In this document: in pieces, positions 20,605 through 30,036 of the stretch
Position numbering within the stretch: the stretch's first letter is position 1
Layout: the number at the start of each line of letters is the position of its first letter
DNA from: a virus
DNA length: 31,191 nt
Strand: one strand, 5' to 3'
Virus record (IMG/VR): IMGVR_UViG_3300042507_000342
Location: 1-31,191 of that record
Translations under genes and position numbers: made by a program
Notes under the pieces: model-generated
Seen by the model: only the letters and a program-made list of their open reading frames with translations
Told to the model about the DNA's origin: nothing
The model's database searches: none

Positions 20605-21117
20605 TTAAGCTGTTAATCCAGCAATAATTCCGCTTGCAACCTCTGGAGCCAAAGCTGACTCTGAAGCTGAGAATGTTAGAGTGTAACCAGAACGATCTCC
20701 TTGAGCCGTACCAGTTGCACCATTGCCACCTGACATATTAAGTCCGTGAACCTTACCTAAATACCAATACTTTCCGTTGTTGTCTCCAACTACAGCCACT
20801 AAGGTATTCTGAGCTAATAAAAGAATTTCGTTTCTTGTATTCGCTTGTAATTTGTTAAGAATGATTGACAATTCAGCAGCATAGAAAACAGTTCCATTCT
20901 GCACGTTAGCGTTAATGTTCTCAGTCAAAGAAGAAGTTCCAGGAACTAATTCATATTTTCTAAAAACCTTACCGGCTCCCTTAGTGATTGCAGTGATTAC
21001 ACCGCTCGCCTCAGTCGTGCTAGATACGTTACCCTTTTCAATGAAATACACTTCCGTGATTCCGCCTAATGAATCTCTGCAATCTAGGGTATACCCTTGA
21101 GTTAATGCGCAAGCCAT
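20605..21117 (-). CDS. Major tail tube-like protein
   Basis: 170 aa. Beta-rich with Ser/Thr/Gly content: EVYFIEKGNVSSTTEASGVI, VFRKYELVPGTSSLTENINA, TVFYAAELSIILNKLQ, then YTLTFSASES. Tail tube proteins of this size carry a similar beta-sandwich core and such an N-terminus. It is flanked by a hairpin and by a strong terminator, which fits a highly expressed virion protein. A minor capsid protein is the alternative. Confidence 0.6.
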   Translation of the reverse strand: MACALTQGYTLDCRDSLGGITEVYFIEKGNVSSTTEASGVITAITKGAGKVFRKYELVPGTSSLTENINANVQNGTVFYAAELSIILNKLQANTRNEILLLAQNTLVAVVGDNNGKYWYLGKVHGLNMSGGNGATGTAQGDRSGYTLTFSASESALAPEVASGIIAGLTA

Positions 21118-21144
21118 TATTTTAAATTTAAAAGGTTAAAATTA

Positions 21145-21172
21145 GGGGAGTCCAATCCAATGGAATCTCCCC
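21145..21172 (-). other. Intergenic hairpin between capsid and tube genes
   Basis: GGGGAG (21145-21150) and CTCCCC (21167-21172) pair, with an inner CCA/TGG stem. On the minus strand it is followed by TAATTTTAA rather than a clean T-run, so it may be a leaky terminator or an RNA-processing/stability element. Confidence 0.5.
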
Positions 21173-21189
21173 GAACTTATTGGTAAGAA

Positions 21190-22152
21190 TTAAGCTAAGA
21201 TGAAATCAACCATTTCAGCAGGGAAAGCAATCTGTACGCCAGCCTTGAACTCAGCTACAAAACGAACTTGATCAGCTTCTTTAGCGAAGAACAATTCGAA
21301 ACGCTCTTGCTCATCTAATAAGTCAGTTCCGTAGAACATATTTGAAACGCGACCACCGTAGATCTTAGAAGTTCCATTCAAACCTTGAACAGCTACCACC
21401 TTTACAGTTGTTCCAGGTAACATCATTTCTGAGTCAGCCTTTCCGTCAAATGTGTAAGCGAATAAATTAGCGTTCTTTAATGCGATTGTGTAAGTGCGGA
21501 ATACATCCATTCCTACAAAGATAGTCGCATCGTCTTTAGCTACGATTTCAGCAGGTAAAGCTTTGTAAACTGCATCGATTACAGCAACTACGTTAGAAGT
21601 TGTGATACCAGCAGAAGCAGCTAATGGAGTACCGTAGTAAGTAGTTGTGTTAGCGTGGATTACTGAAGCAGAAGCAGCAGCGATTAACTTAGCGAATCCG
21701 TCAAACTTGTTTAAGTTTCCGTTTGCTGAAGTTGTATCTCCTTGCCATACCGCAATCTCTAATTGAGCAGCGATCTTGTCAGCCTTACGTTGTGAGTACT
21801 CAGCAGCGAAGATGATAGAATCGTAAGAAGAACCAGCAGGCAAAGCCTTCTGTAAATACTTAGCCTCTAAATCTTTCGGGCAAAGTGCCTCGTTTACCTT
21901 AATCTTTCCAACAGTTAATGTGCGCTGTGTGAAAGTTGTTGTACCTGAAGCATTGAAACCGCAAGAAGAACCATCTTGGAAGAACGCGTCTGTATCCATG
22001 ATGTTAACTGTCTCAGCGGATTTAACGCCTAACATTACGTTACCTTGATCCTTGATCAAAGAGATTGTTTTTGCTCCTAATACTGAAGATGCTACTAATT
22101 GGGTAGCGTTCTCTTCTGTATAGTTAGCCAATGAAGAAACTACAAATGCCAT
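21190..22152 (-). CDS. Major capsid protein
   Basis: 320 aa, the likely HK97-fold coat protein. The opening (LANYTEENATQLVASSVLG) and the strand VKSAETVNIMDTDAFFQDG lead to a long helix (SIIFAAEYSQRKADKIAAQL, about 110-130). The late A-domain-like strand is ATIFVGMDVFRTYTIAL. An insertion carries FAYTFDGKADSEMMLPG, with a closing AEFKAGVQIAFPAEMVDF. It follows the protease and scaffold in transcription order. The A-rich start context AACAAACAAGAAA and its position between two hairpins fit high expression. Confidence 0.8.
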   Translation of the reverse strand: MAFVVSSLANYTEENATQLVASSVLGAKTISLIKDQGNVMLGVKSAETVNIMDTDAFFQDGSSCGFNASGTTTFTQRTLTVGKIKVNEALCPKDLEAKYLQKALPAGSSYDSIIFAAEYSQRKADKIAAQLEIAVWQGDTTSANGNLNKFDGFAKLIAAASASVIHANTTTYYGTPLAASAGITTSNVVAVIDAVYKALPAEIVAKDDATIFVGMDVFRTYTIALKNANLFAYTFDGKADSEMMLPGTTVKVVAVQGLNGTSKIYGGRVSNMFYGTDLLDEQERFELFFAKEADQVRFVAEFKAGVQIAFPAEMVDFILA

Positions 22153-22171
22153 TTTCTTGTTTGTTAAATTG

Positions 22172-22774
22172 TTATTTTAAATTTTTTACTTTGTTTAAAA
22201 ATCTTTCGATTTTATCTTCTCTTTTCTCTACTTGAGAGAAAGAATTTTTAGGAGCTTGGATAGGACTAGCGCTAGGAGTTGAAGCTAAACCTAAAACTAC
22301 GTCAGATAAATCGTTAATCGCTTGAGAGAACTTACCCTCGATAGATGCGATCTTAGCTTTTAAAGCTTCGTTCTCTGACTTTAAGTTTTCGATAGTGCCA
22401 TCAATTTCGTTGAACTTATCTTCCTTATCGTCTCCCATTGGAATTTCTTCCACCACTTCTTCAATCGGTTCCATTTCTGCTTGAGGTGTCTCAATGCCTT
22501 CCACTTTACCGCCTACAGTTGTAACCATAGTACCGTCTACTAGCTCATGCTCGCCGTCTGGAGCAGGAGAAGCGTTTCCGCTTTCATCTACTAGCATTGC
22601 CTCAGCGCCAATCTCCAAACCACTTAAGTCAATCTTCGATCCGTCTTTAAGATCGTAGGTTTCAAAAGATAATTGAGTGACCGGTGCAGATTCCTCGCTA
22701 GTCTCCACTTGTACCTCTTCGTTTTCTGAAGCTAGCATCAAGCGGATTTTTTCGATTCCTTCTTTTACTGTCAT
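22172..22774 (-). CDS. Scaffold-like protein
   Basis: 200 aa, strongly acidic. The N-terminal half has FETYDLKDGSKIDLSGLEIG and VDGTMVTTVGGKVEGIE, like the N-terminal module of Bacteroidota phage scaffold proteins. The second half is a coiled coil (IENLKSENEALKAKIASIEG, about 130-150). A basic end follows (EDKIERFLNKVKNLK), the usual capsid-binding tail of a scaffold. It lies between protease and capsid, the canonical place. Confidence 0.75.
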   Translation of the reverse strand: MTVKEGIEKIRLMLASENEEVQVETSEESAPVTQLSFETYDLKDGSKIDLSGLEIGAEAMLVDESGNASPAPDGEHELVDGTMVTTVGGKVEGIETPQAEMEPIEEVVEEIPMGDDKEDKFNEIDGTIENLKSENEALKAKIASIEGKFSQAINDLSDVVLGLASTPSASPIQAPKNSFSQVEKREDKIERFLNKVKNLK

Positions 22775-22830
22775 GTTTGTTTGTTTTTTTACTACGTTTA
22801 TAAATAACTAATTACTAAATACTTTATACT

Positions 22831-23427
22831 TTAAAGTTTACAATCTTGCAAAATCTGAGCGATGTCAGCCCAGAGTTTCTCTTCCTTTGTTATCTCTCCA
22901 GGTTGTTTTTTGTAATTGAATAAGCCTTCGACGCTGAAGCCTTTAAATTCTCCTGACTTAACCTTTCCCCACACCTCATCATTATCGATCGAATAAGAGG
23001 CAAAAGCGGAGCCGTCAGGTGCATCCTCAAAACCTTTCATTGGTTTGATTCCTCTGGACTCATCTGTAATCCAAATCTCAAACATCGTCACGCCATCGAC
23101 TACCTGATTAGGATCGTGCATCAAATTGACGTTTGAAGTGTATCCCTTCTGAAACATCTTTTTGACAATCTTGTAAATCGTATCCTTTGGAAAGGAAACA
23201 AAGTACTCCTGGCCATTGTCGTTTCTGTAGATCGGCGTATCCGCTAGCATGATAGGACCAGAGATGATGCGACGCTCTTCGTCTTGAATCTCAAAGTTCA
23301 TCCGATCCTCTTTGAAGCGAAGGAAGTTTCTTTCGATTGCTGGCTTGTCTACCAATGCAACAAAGTCCACCTCTGATCCATCCATTAGGTCCTCATTAAT
23401 TTCTAGTAAATAAATAGGTAAATTCAT
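22831..23427 (-). CDS. Prohead protease, XkdF-like
   Basis: 198 aa. The conserved start is LLEINEDLMDGSEVDFVALV. Then comes SGPIMLADTPIYRND. His104 in NLMHDP and Ser165 in GFSVEG would be the catalytic pair of this serine-protease family. It should trim the scaffold and capsid during maturation. The end (AQILQDCKL) is helical. It directly precedes the scaffold and capsid genes in transcription order. Confidence 0.75.
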   Translation of the reverse strand: MNLPIYLLEINEDLMDGSEVDFVALVDKPAIERNFLRFKEDRMNFEIQDEERRIISGPIMLADTPIYRNDNGQEYFVSFPKDTIYKIVKKMFQKGYTSNVNLMHDPNQVVDGVTMFEIWITDESRGIKPMKGFEDAPDGSAFASYSIDNDEVWGKVKSGEFKGFSVEGLFNYKKQPGEITKEEKLWADIAQILQDCKL

Positions 23428-23442
23428 TCTTTATTTTTTAGT

Positions 23443-25260
23443 TTAAAATCTTGCCGCTTTCTCAATTCGAGAAATCCTTTGTTGTGATCCAGTGATGTCG
23501 CTCTCGACTACATAAGCTCTAGTCGTTACGTTTGAAATGCTATTTAGTGATCGCTGGTCTAGTGTGGTAGCAATAGGCTCCATTCCTCTAGGTGCTATTG
23601 GTGCTCCTGCGCTAGGGATAGAAGCTCCTCCAGATATATCTGAAACTCCAGCTGCGGAAGGAACTTTAGTATTAATTATACTATTAACAGATAACAATCC
23701 TTGTGCAATAGTAGCAGCTGCTGCAATAAAAGAGAAAGGAGGCGGAAGTGATGACAATGCTCTTGTAGCACCTACATAAGTATTTATAGTCGCGTCTGCA
23801 ATTCCTAAAGCTTTGCCTACAATAGTACCCTCTCCAGCTAATCGTATACCCGTTTGAACAGCCCCAGAAATAATACCTAGTTTTTGGTCCTCTGTTAATT
23901 GAGTTATTACTATTTCTTCCTCTTTTTGCTTTTGAATCGATTGAGTTATCGTCTTATTAAGCATATTTTCTAGCTTAAGACGTGAAGCGTTCTCTTTGTC
24001 TATACGTTTTTCAAACTTTTTAAACTCTTCTTCCCCTGCTTTCTCATCTTTTTTTACTGCCTCTCTTTTTATTTTAAATCGCTGTTCTTCGTATTGTTGA
24101 GTTAATCTAGCTTTTAATACTTCATTATCTGAAAATAATTTTAAGTCTTGATTGTATTGGTTTTGAAGATCCAATAATTTAGCCTCAGTCTCATTTAAGC
24201 CTTGCTTTTGTAACTCAAATAATCGAGCTATTCTCTTTTCATTTTCAGATGCAAAAGCCTCTTCTGCTTGAGCTGTTTTAGCTAATGATTCTTGAGCGGC
24301 TTTTGTTTGTTTTTCTCTGCCTTTTACTATTTGGTCAGTTTGAAAATTTATTAAATCAGTATCTCTTTTTGATCTTAAATTTTTTAATTCCTTTTCTGCA
24401 TCGTCGGCTTCTTTGCCTTTGCCTTTAATTTCTGCAAAAAATCTTTCTTGTGACCTAATTTCTAGCCTTCTGAATTTATCTTGTATAGCAAATATCTCAG
24501 CTTCTGTAGCGCCTCTTCTTTTTGCGAGAGCTATTTCATTTTCTTCTCTTCTTTTTCGAGCATCTTTTTCGCCTTCTTTTTGAGCTTCAGCTCCTTTAAT
24601 TATTGATTTATTAAGTTCCTCCTGCGCTTTCTTTGCATCCTCTGCTCTATTAGCAAATTTTTGAAAAGCAGAAACCGCCTCACCTAAAGCTACTACTAGC
24701 AATCCTATACCAGTCGCAGCGATGGCTACCTTTAATCCTCTAAAAGCTACTGAAGTTGCTTGTACTTCAAGGCCAAAAAGCTTAAAAATTTTACCAGCTA
24801 CGGAAGTAACAACTCCATTGGCTGCAATAAATGTACTTGATTCTTTTACTCTGTTTGATAAGTTAGTGAAAGCATCTTGTAATCCTAGGACAGTATTTAA
24901 ACCTTCTGATAATGCTAAAGCTCCTTGGACTTTTAAGAGTGTTTTCTCTACTGCTTCTCCTTCTACGCCTACTAAGGCAAGCGCTCCCTGAGTTGCTGCG
25001 AATGCTCCAGCTACACCTTGGACTACGGCTCCAAAAGCTTTAAATTTTGCTTCTGGATTAAAGGCTGCAATAGTATCTTTTGCATCTGCGATACGCTCTC
25101 TAAGATCAGCAGCTCTTCTAGCAGCGTTTGCTATTTCATTAGCAGAAGCTCCAGCTGTATTCTGTAGCCTTACTAGATCTTGTGTAGCTTCACGAAGTTG
25201 TCCTCTAAGACTTTTGGTGTCCGCGACTAGGTTAATCCCTACTGTTTCATTTACTGCCAT
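23443..25260 (-). CDS. Tape measure protein
   Basis: 605 aa, mostly helical. The N-terminal part (about 1-65) is a coiled coil with repeated Ala/Arg (NEIANAARRAADLRERIADA). Alanine/glycine-rich stretches follow (FGAVVQGVAGAFAATQGALAL), and a hydrophobic span lies near 178-198 (VAIAATGIGLLVVALGEAV). A long charged coiled coil runs over about 205-420. Hydrophobic segments end it (FIAAAATIAQGLLSV). This is the plan of a phage tape measure, which sets tail length; 605 aa would give a tail near 90 nm. Its ATG is coupled by TAATG to the preceding gene. Confidence 0.85.
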   Translation of the reverse strand: MAVNETVGINLVADTKSLRGQLREATQDLVRLQNTAGASANEIANAARRAADLRERIADAKDTIAAFNPEAKFKAFGAVVQGVAGAFAATQGALALVGVEGEAVEKTLLKVQGALALSEGLNTVLGLQDAFTNLSNRVKESSTFIAANGVVTSVAGKIFKLFGLEVQATSVAFRGLKVAIAATGIGLLVVALGEAVSAFQKFANRAEDAKKAQEELNKSIIKGAEAQKEGEKDARKRREENEIALAKRRGATEAEIFAIQDKFRRLEIRSQERFFAEIKGKGKEADDAEKELKNLRSKRDTDLINFQTDQIVKGREKQTKAAQESLAKTAQAEEAFASENEKRIARLFELQKQGLNETEAKLLDLQNQYNQDLKLFSDNEVLKARLTQQYEEQRFKIKREAVKKDEKAGEEEFKKFEKRIDKENASRLKLENMLNKTITQSIQKQKEEEIVITQLTEDQKLGIISGAVQTGIRLAGEGTIVGKALGIADATINTYVGATRALSSLPPPFSFIAAAATIAQGLLSVNSIINTKVPSAAGVSDISGGASIPSAGAPIAPRGMEPIATTLDQRSLNSISNVTTRAYVVESDITGSQQRISRIEKAARF

Positions 25261-27422
25261 TATGCGTAAGTTAATTCAATTACTCTTAATAATTCTACTT
25301 GTGTAGTCTTTGGAACGCTAGGATTAAAGTCATTGACTTTGTTTAATCTCCACAGAGCGCCATCGATTAGGATTAGCTTTGCAAAGTCTAGCGAATAGAT
25401 GTCCTGCAAGTCTAGATATAAATAGCAAGTAAGGAGCTTACTATCCTTAGCAATAATCTCCGCCAAATAATCACCCCAGAAAGAAGTGAATAAATTTGCT
25501 GAAGGGTACTGAACCGCTAGGCTAAATAATAATTCTTTAGGCACCCCGAAATTAATATCCTTTGTAGGCAATGTCGGATGATCTAAATGACCTGCATATC
25601 CGTAATAATTTATCTGAGCGCCTAGGTTAGTATTTGAAGGATAGATTCCTTTAATGTGGAAATTAGTCACTCCAGTTATTTTCTGAAACTGCATGATTCT
25701 GATATTAGAGTCACGACTTTCTTCGACATCGTCAGAGCGATCGAATATCGATGCACAAAGCTTGTCATCACCTGCTCTTTTAACTAATACAGAAGGACTA
25801 AAAATAATATCTATATTAGTTCTGTCCTTTGTAAATTCAAAGCCAGTGTCCTCTTTGCGATCGCCATAGCTTTCGCTGTACTTCTTATTGTATCGCTCAT
25901 TGTAATAGTCATCGTCCTCCGTATATTGGAAGTCATAGAAGCGCGCATTTAGCTCACTCATTGGCTTAATACTAATGTCCTGCGAATAATCCACTTTGTC
26001 AGTCCAATCGATTGCATTAGAAACCGGATCTTCTAAAAGGACCAGTCCAGTGTTATCTCCTGGCTCTCCATGAAGGAGCAGATCGCCAAAGTCATCTAGT
26101 TTTATAAAGCCTCCACCTATCTGATAGAAGTCAATGAATGGCTCAATAATGATATGCTTGTCTTTTGTGCGATCCTCATATACATAAAGATTAAACATCC
26201 TACAGATCGACATAAAGAAATCCTTTTGAAGGATTCCTTTAGGGATTAGATTAGGCATTGATAGCGATCCGTTGTAAGTCGCTGGCAATGGAATCAAACT
26301 CTCTGATTCAAAACTGAAAGTAAATAGATCAGAAGTCCAGGTAAAATTAGGGCTTGTGCTTGTCGCTGTCCTAATGTTAATTTTGACTGTGTCACCGTTG
26401 TTTAATTCTGCCTGGATAGTTTGATTTAAAGCGAAGTAAGTTTCTTGGTTATTGTTAGCGCCTAGAATGTAGGTGCCTATGATTGTGGTATTTTTATAAA
26501 CCTCAATGAATACCTGCTGTTCAGTTGATATCTTGCCATAACCTACAAGCTTAAAAGTTCCTATCGTCCCGGATGTTCCAGTGAATGTAAATATATTCGA
26601 TGCAACCGTGAACTGATTTAGATTTGTTGAATTAAAACTCAGCAAATCATTTGATCCTACAATCGTCACATTTGTAGACGTGGCATTCAATAGATTAGAA
26701 ACTACCTGCTCCAAGGTTGCATAATTATTTGGAATAATTAAGGATCTAAAGAAGCTAGTATTTATGAAATCAGAGCTATAAGTATAGCCAGAATAATCAA
26801 TTATCTTATCCATTAATTCATGGACAAAGAAAGCAGGACGGAAAGCGTCCAAGTGGTAATCGTTTCCAGTTCCATTTAGTGGACTTCTACAATTACCGTA
26901 ATCAATTAGCGGATAAACAATCCCAGTGCCTGAAGCATCCCAGGAGTTTTTAATGTTTGTCTCATTCCATGCCTGATCATATTGCTGGAAGTGATTAGCC
27001 AGCTGAGTATCTTCTAATAATTTATTAGCGATCGCGGAGGCAAAACCTCCAAGCTCTCCAAACACTGCACACTCGTATTCGATTACACCATTTTTTACTT
27101 TGATTTCAAGCAGGCGAAGAACGCCTTTAAATACTTGGATTTTGTTTACAAAAATCTTCGCATTCGTTTGCTTAGTCGGATCGAAATTATAACCAACAGA
27201 TGGCAAATCTGTATTAACCCCGTAATTGTTAGCGCTAGTAAGGCTATAAATATGCCCAAAAATTTTATTGTTGTTAGCATTGCCTGGAACTGTAATCGTT
27301 TTTGAATACGTTGTATTCCTTGAGCTAAAGTCCTTGATGTCATCAATCGCCAAATTTAATTCCAAGCCAATATCTTCGTAAATATCAAGCCTGCTATTCT
27401 CTAAAATTATTTCTGTAATCAT
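25260..27422 (-). CDS. Tail-tip/hub protein (Tal-like)
   Basis: 720 aa, largely beta. It starts ITEIILENSRLDIYEDIGLE and TYSKTITVPGNANNNKIFGH. An internal beta-sandwich insertion spans about 250-370 (TVASNIFTFTGTSGTIGTFK, QQVFIEVYKNTTIIGTYIL). The later part has KGILQKDFFMSICRMFNLYV and LKTDIN-like strands. It is a large tail-end protein of the sort that forms the hub or baseplate in Bacteroidota siphophages. The insertion may bind carbohydrate. It is TAATG-coupled at both ends. Exact homology to lambda-type Tal cannot be shown by eye. Confidence 0.7.
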   Translation of the reverse strand: MITEIILENSRLDIYEDIGLELNLAIDDIKDFSSRNTTYSKTITVPGNANNNKIFGHIYSLTSANNYGVNTDLPSVGYNFDPTKQTNAKIFVNKIQVFKGVLRLLEIKVKNGVIEYECAVFGELGGFASAIANKLLEDTQLANHFQQYDQAWNETNIKNSWDASGTGIVYPLIDYGNCRSPLNGTGNDYHLDAFRPAFFVHELMDKIIDYSGYTYSSDFINTSFFRSLIIPNNYATLEQVVSNLLNATSTNVTIVGSNDLLSFNSTNLNQFTVASNIFTFTGTSGTIGTFKLVGYGKISTEQQVFIEVYKNTTIIGTYILGANNNQETYFALNQTIQAELNNGDTVKINIRTATSTSPNFTWTSDLFTFSFESESLIPLPATYNGSLSMPNLIPKGILQKDFFMSICRMFNLYVYEDRTKDKHIIIEPFIDFYQIGGGFIKLDDFGDLLLHGEPGDNTGLVLLEDPVSNAIDWTDKVDYSQDISIKPMSELNARFYDFQYTEDDDYYNERYNKKYSESYGDRKEDTGFEFTKDRTNIDIIFSPSVLVKRAGDDKLCASIFDRSDDVEESRDSNIRIMQFQKITGVTNFHIKGIYPSNTNLGAQINYYGYAGHLDHPTLPTKDINFGVPKELLFSLAVQYPSANLFTSFWGDYLAEIIAKDSKLLTCYLYLDLQDIYSLDFAKLILIDGALWRLNKVNDFNPSVPKTTQVELLRVIELTYA

Positions 27423-28573
27423 TATTTAAATTGGCTAAACTGTTTGATACCCAGATCGAAGTTCAATTCGTAGTTAAATATCTTGTCTGAAGAGTTGTTC
27501 TTTTCCTGCCATGTAGTGCCCGTAAATACGATTGGGTAATAGTTGCCACCAAACTGGAAATAAATCTCGTTAGAAGCCAAAAGCTGAGATCCTAGATTGT
27601 AGTCATCGACAGTCAAATAGTCACTGATTACAGAGTAAGAATAATCGATGCCAGTCGTGAAGCTTCTTGAGCCACCATAAAATACATTAGACGAATTTTT
27701 AAAATCCATCGTTTTTGTCTCGACGTTAATTTCATATCCTGAACGTGTATAAGTTTTACGATCCATTGTTTTATTCTGTCGTGATAGTAATCTAAAAGCG
27801 AACTGATCGTATCCTCCAAACTGATTTTGGAATACTATCTGCACCGGTGTAAATCTAGGCGCGCAGGTTTGGGTGATAGTTATCGAATCAGAGCCAATCG
27901 ATACGCGATAGGCATAAGTGCTAGGCGTTATCTTAGTCGTGCCGAGATAGGCGTTTATTGAAGCCGGAGACAAATCTAAAAGAATACCATGCACAGCTGA
28001 AGGCTGAAAGTTAGATCCAGTCGAAGCACTTCCGTTATTTGATCCGTCCTCATTTAGATTTTGGATTGTAGCAGTTAGCGTATTAGCTAAGTCTGAATTA
28101 AAATAGGTAATTAGGAAGGATTCCCCTTGGACTACTTTGGCATTCGTGCGATCACGCGAAGTCAAGAACTTATTTGCATAGGTAGTGATTGGAGTGCGGA
28201 AAGGATCAAGCGAAAAGTTCCAGCCCTTGTAAGATCCAGAAGTTAAATTTGGATAAGTTACTCCGCCATATTCCTCCCCGTAGCGGATTGTGTAATCGAC
28301 ATGAAGGAAACCGTTTGCATTGCGGACAAATCCTGAGCCGTCATCGACAAATTGGCTTTGAAAGTAGTTTCTGACAATAGGTCCGAAATCAATGATCCCC
28401 AAATTGTTAGCGTCTGGATAGACTTTGAAACTTGCGACGGTTGCAAGATTAATCTGTATGTCAAATACATATTTAAAATTAGTTAGTCCTACATTGTTGG
28501 AAGTTACCACAAACCAGAGCGCGTCATGGGCTGAAGAGTAACTAGGAGGAACGCTGTTGATAGTAATAGCCAT
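27422..28573 (-). CDS. Distal-tail-like structural protein
   Basis: 383 aa, beta-rich, with aromatic and Gly/Asn-rich strands: VGLTNFKYVFDIQINL, SFKVYPDANNLGIIDFGPIV, QIVFQNQFGGYDQFAFRLLS. The end has YYPIVFTGTTWQEKNNSSDK. Its place before the hub gene and its composition suggest a Dit- or baseplate-like ring protein. This assignment is inference. TAATG coupling joins it to the hub gene. Confidence 0.6.
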   Translation of the reverse strand: MAITINSVPPSYSSAHDALWFVVTSNNVGLTNFKYVFDIQINLATVASFKVYPDANNLGIIDFGPIVRNYFQSQFVDDGSGFVRNANGFLHVDYTIRYGEEYGGVTYPNLTSGSYKGWNFSLDPFRTPITTYANKFLTSRDRTNAKVVQGESFLITYFNSDLANTLTATIQNLNEDGSNNGSASTGSNFQPSAVHGILLDLSPASINAYLGTTKITPSTYAYRVSIGSDSITITQTCAPRFTPVQIVFQNQFGGYDQFAFRLLSRQNKTMDRKTYTRSGYEINVETKTMDFKNSSNVFYGGSRSFTTGIDYSYSVISDYLTVDDYNLGSQLLASNEIYFQFGGNYYPIVFTGTTWQEKNNSSDKIFNYELNFDLGIKQFSQFK

Positions 28574-29268
28574 TAGCTAAAAGTTTGTTTAATGTTTAAT
28601 GCAATATCTTGACCTAATGCTTGAGCTAGTTTAGCCTGGAACTCAGGACCAAAAGCGATGTCAATGTTATCCTCAAAGAACCCAGTCCTTGAGATACCTT
28701 TGCGCTTTATGTTTCTAGCTGTTGCAATCGCTAGTCCTCTTATTCTTTCAGTCTCATTTCCAATCGCTCCTAGAGTTTTTCTTTTGCGCTGTAAGGAACT
28801 TAGATTCTTTCGCTGGTCTTCATTCCTAATATAGTTTTTATGACGTAAATACCATCTAATTATTGAATCTATGAAGCCTTTAGATAGCCTTAAATTTTTA
28901 AAACTATATGGCGTATTAGTCGGAGTCTTAAAACCTCTAGGAAGTTTGCCTTTAAATCCTCCTATTCCTTTTACTCCTTTGTCATTAAAATCGTAATACT
29001 GAGATGCTGGATTGCTTTTATTATATCCGATTGTCAAAGAGTATTTAGATCCGCTTTGTTGTACTGTAGTTAATACAATATCAGATAGATTCCCAGTATC
29101 AATCTTACCTCGCTGTGTTAATCGTTTTTTAGCTAGCTCAATAAATTTTTCTGCAGCATCGACCATTACTGCTTCAACTCTATTCAAGACAATTTCTTGA
29201 CCTTTGGCTATTCCGCCTACGTCAAAATTAGATCCTAAAGAAGCTTGAGCTTGACTAATGCTTGCCAT
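28573..29268 (-). CDS. Tail completion-like protein (HK97 gp10-like?)
   Basis: 231 aa, basic. Helices open it (VEAVMVDAAEKFIELAKKRL), then GKIDTGNLSDIVLTTVQQSG and the strand KYSLTIGYN. The sequence KIDTGNLSD (small helix, T-G-N/x-L) is the hallmark of HK97-gp10-type tail completion proteins. A long Lys/Arg-rich insertion (about 100-180, with LRHKNYIRNEDQRKNLSSL) exceeds the usual family length. The end is GPEFQAKLAQALGQDI. It overlaps the frameshifted chaperone by 14 bases. Confidence 0.6.
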   Translation of the reverse strand: MASISQAQASLGSNFDVGGIAKGQEIVLNRVEAVMVDAAEKFIELAKKRLTQRGKIDTGNLSDIVLTTVQQSGSKYSLTIGYNKSNPASQYYDFNDKGVKGIGGFKGKLPRGFKTPTNTPYSFKNLRLSKGFIDSIIRWYLRHKNYIRNEDQRKNLSSLQRKRKTLGAIGNETERIRGLAIATARNIKRKGISRTGFFEDNIDIAFGPEFQAKLAQALGQDIALNIKQTFS

Positions 29269-30018
29269 ACGCTTTTTTCATTTGTTCGCGATCGTGCGCG
29301 TTTTTACTCTTTAAATAAGCCAGGTCATTAAGAGCCTGAAGTGTAGGCAAGTTATAAACCTCGTCTAGTTTTATTTTTTCGTGTTCAGCGATGAGGGTAG
29401 CTTGGTAAATCCATCCATAGACACGCATAAAGCTGTCACCGTCATCTCTGCCTCTTGTGTTGTCATTCCCCCCTTCATCATTTCCTCCTTGAAATAATCC
29501 GCTAAACTCCTTATCGAGTCGCTGAATACTTGACAAAAAAAAACCATGCTACCATAAACCTGCTCGAATGGCGCTTCTAGTAAATCTTGAGCGTATTCGT
29601 CATGCTTACTTGCATCGTACTTAGCAACCTTCCAACCTCTCCAAGTTAGTTTCATTGGCATTACCATTGAAGCGGCGATCTTATGTATATTCATCGCGAC
29701 ATCGGTAGTAAAGAATTTAGTTTCTAGGTATCTTGAATAAGGAAGTTTCCTAATATCATAAATACATTTATATCTTTTCTTGCCTAATTTAATAAAATCA
29801 ACTGTCGTAGGAGTTGGCTCCGTGTCAGTAATGAATTTAATTTTTTCTAGCTTAGCTCCTAACTCTTTAATAGTTAAAGAATCAATTTGGTTTTCTGTTT
29901 GGTAGGACAGAATTGCCAAAGATTTTACAGCGACGTCTAGCTCTGTCAGCCCTTCGGTTTTCTGAAGGAGATTCTGAAGCTGGATCCACTGCCATACGGT
30001 TACATCTTTCCAAGTCAT
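29255..30018 (-). CDS. Tail assembly chaperone, frameshifted long form (gpGT-like)
   Basis: Reading from 30018, the first frame ends at 29371 (215 aa). A -1 shift on TTTTTTT (29542-29536) joins it to the frame ending at 29255, giving 254 aa. The heptamer is in the correct phase: GTT TTT TTT then TGT, a U_UUU_UUU site. The -1 frame continues GLFQGGNDEGGND and a conserved end (VYGWIYQATLIAEHEKIKLD, LAYLKSKNAH). Siphophages use such a shift (lambda G/GT) to make a small amount of the long form, which bridges the tube protein and the tape measure. Confidence 0.75.
29371..30018 (-). CDS. Tail assembly chaperone, short form (gpG-like)
   Basis: 215 aa: WKDVTVWQWIQLQNLLQK, LDVAVKSLAILSYQTENQID, MNIHKIAASMVMPMKLTWRG, then a frame-0 end (YFKEEMMKGGMTTQEAEMTV). 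This is the unshifted product of the frameshifting pair. It lies just after terL and should coat the tape measure during tail assembly. Ratio control comes from the slippery site at 29536-29542. Confidence 0.75.
   Translation of the reverse strand: MTWKDVTVWQWIQLQNLLQKTEGLTELDVAVKSLAILSYQTENQIDSLTIKELGAKLEKIKFITDTEPTPTTVDFIKLGKKRYKCIYDIRKLPYSRYLETKFFTTDVAMNIHKIAASMVMPMKLTWRGWKVAKYDASKHDEYAQDLLEAPFEQVYGSMVFFCQVFSDSIRSLADYFKEEMMKGGMTTQEAEMTVTALCVSMDGFTKLPSSLNTKK
29535..29543 (-). promoter_or_regulatory. Programmed -1 frameshift slippery site
   Basis: A run of nine T on the minus strand. In frame it reads GTT-TTT-TTT-TGT, so the heptamer T-TTT-TTT (29542-29536) lies in the X-XXY-YYZ phase. Slipping back one base reads TTG-TCA-AGT into the second open frame. 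Both frames beyond the site encode plausible protein. Confidence 0.75.
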
Positions 30019-30036
30019 ATCGATTATAAATAGCGT

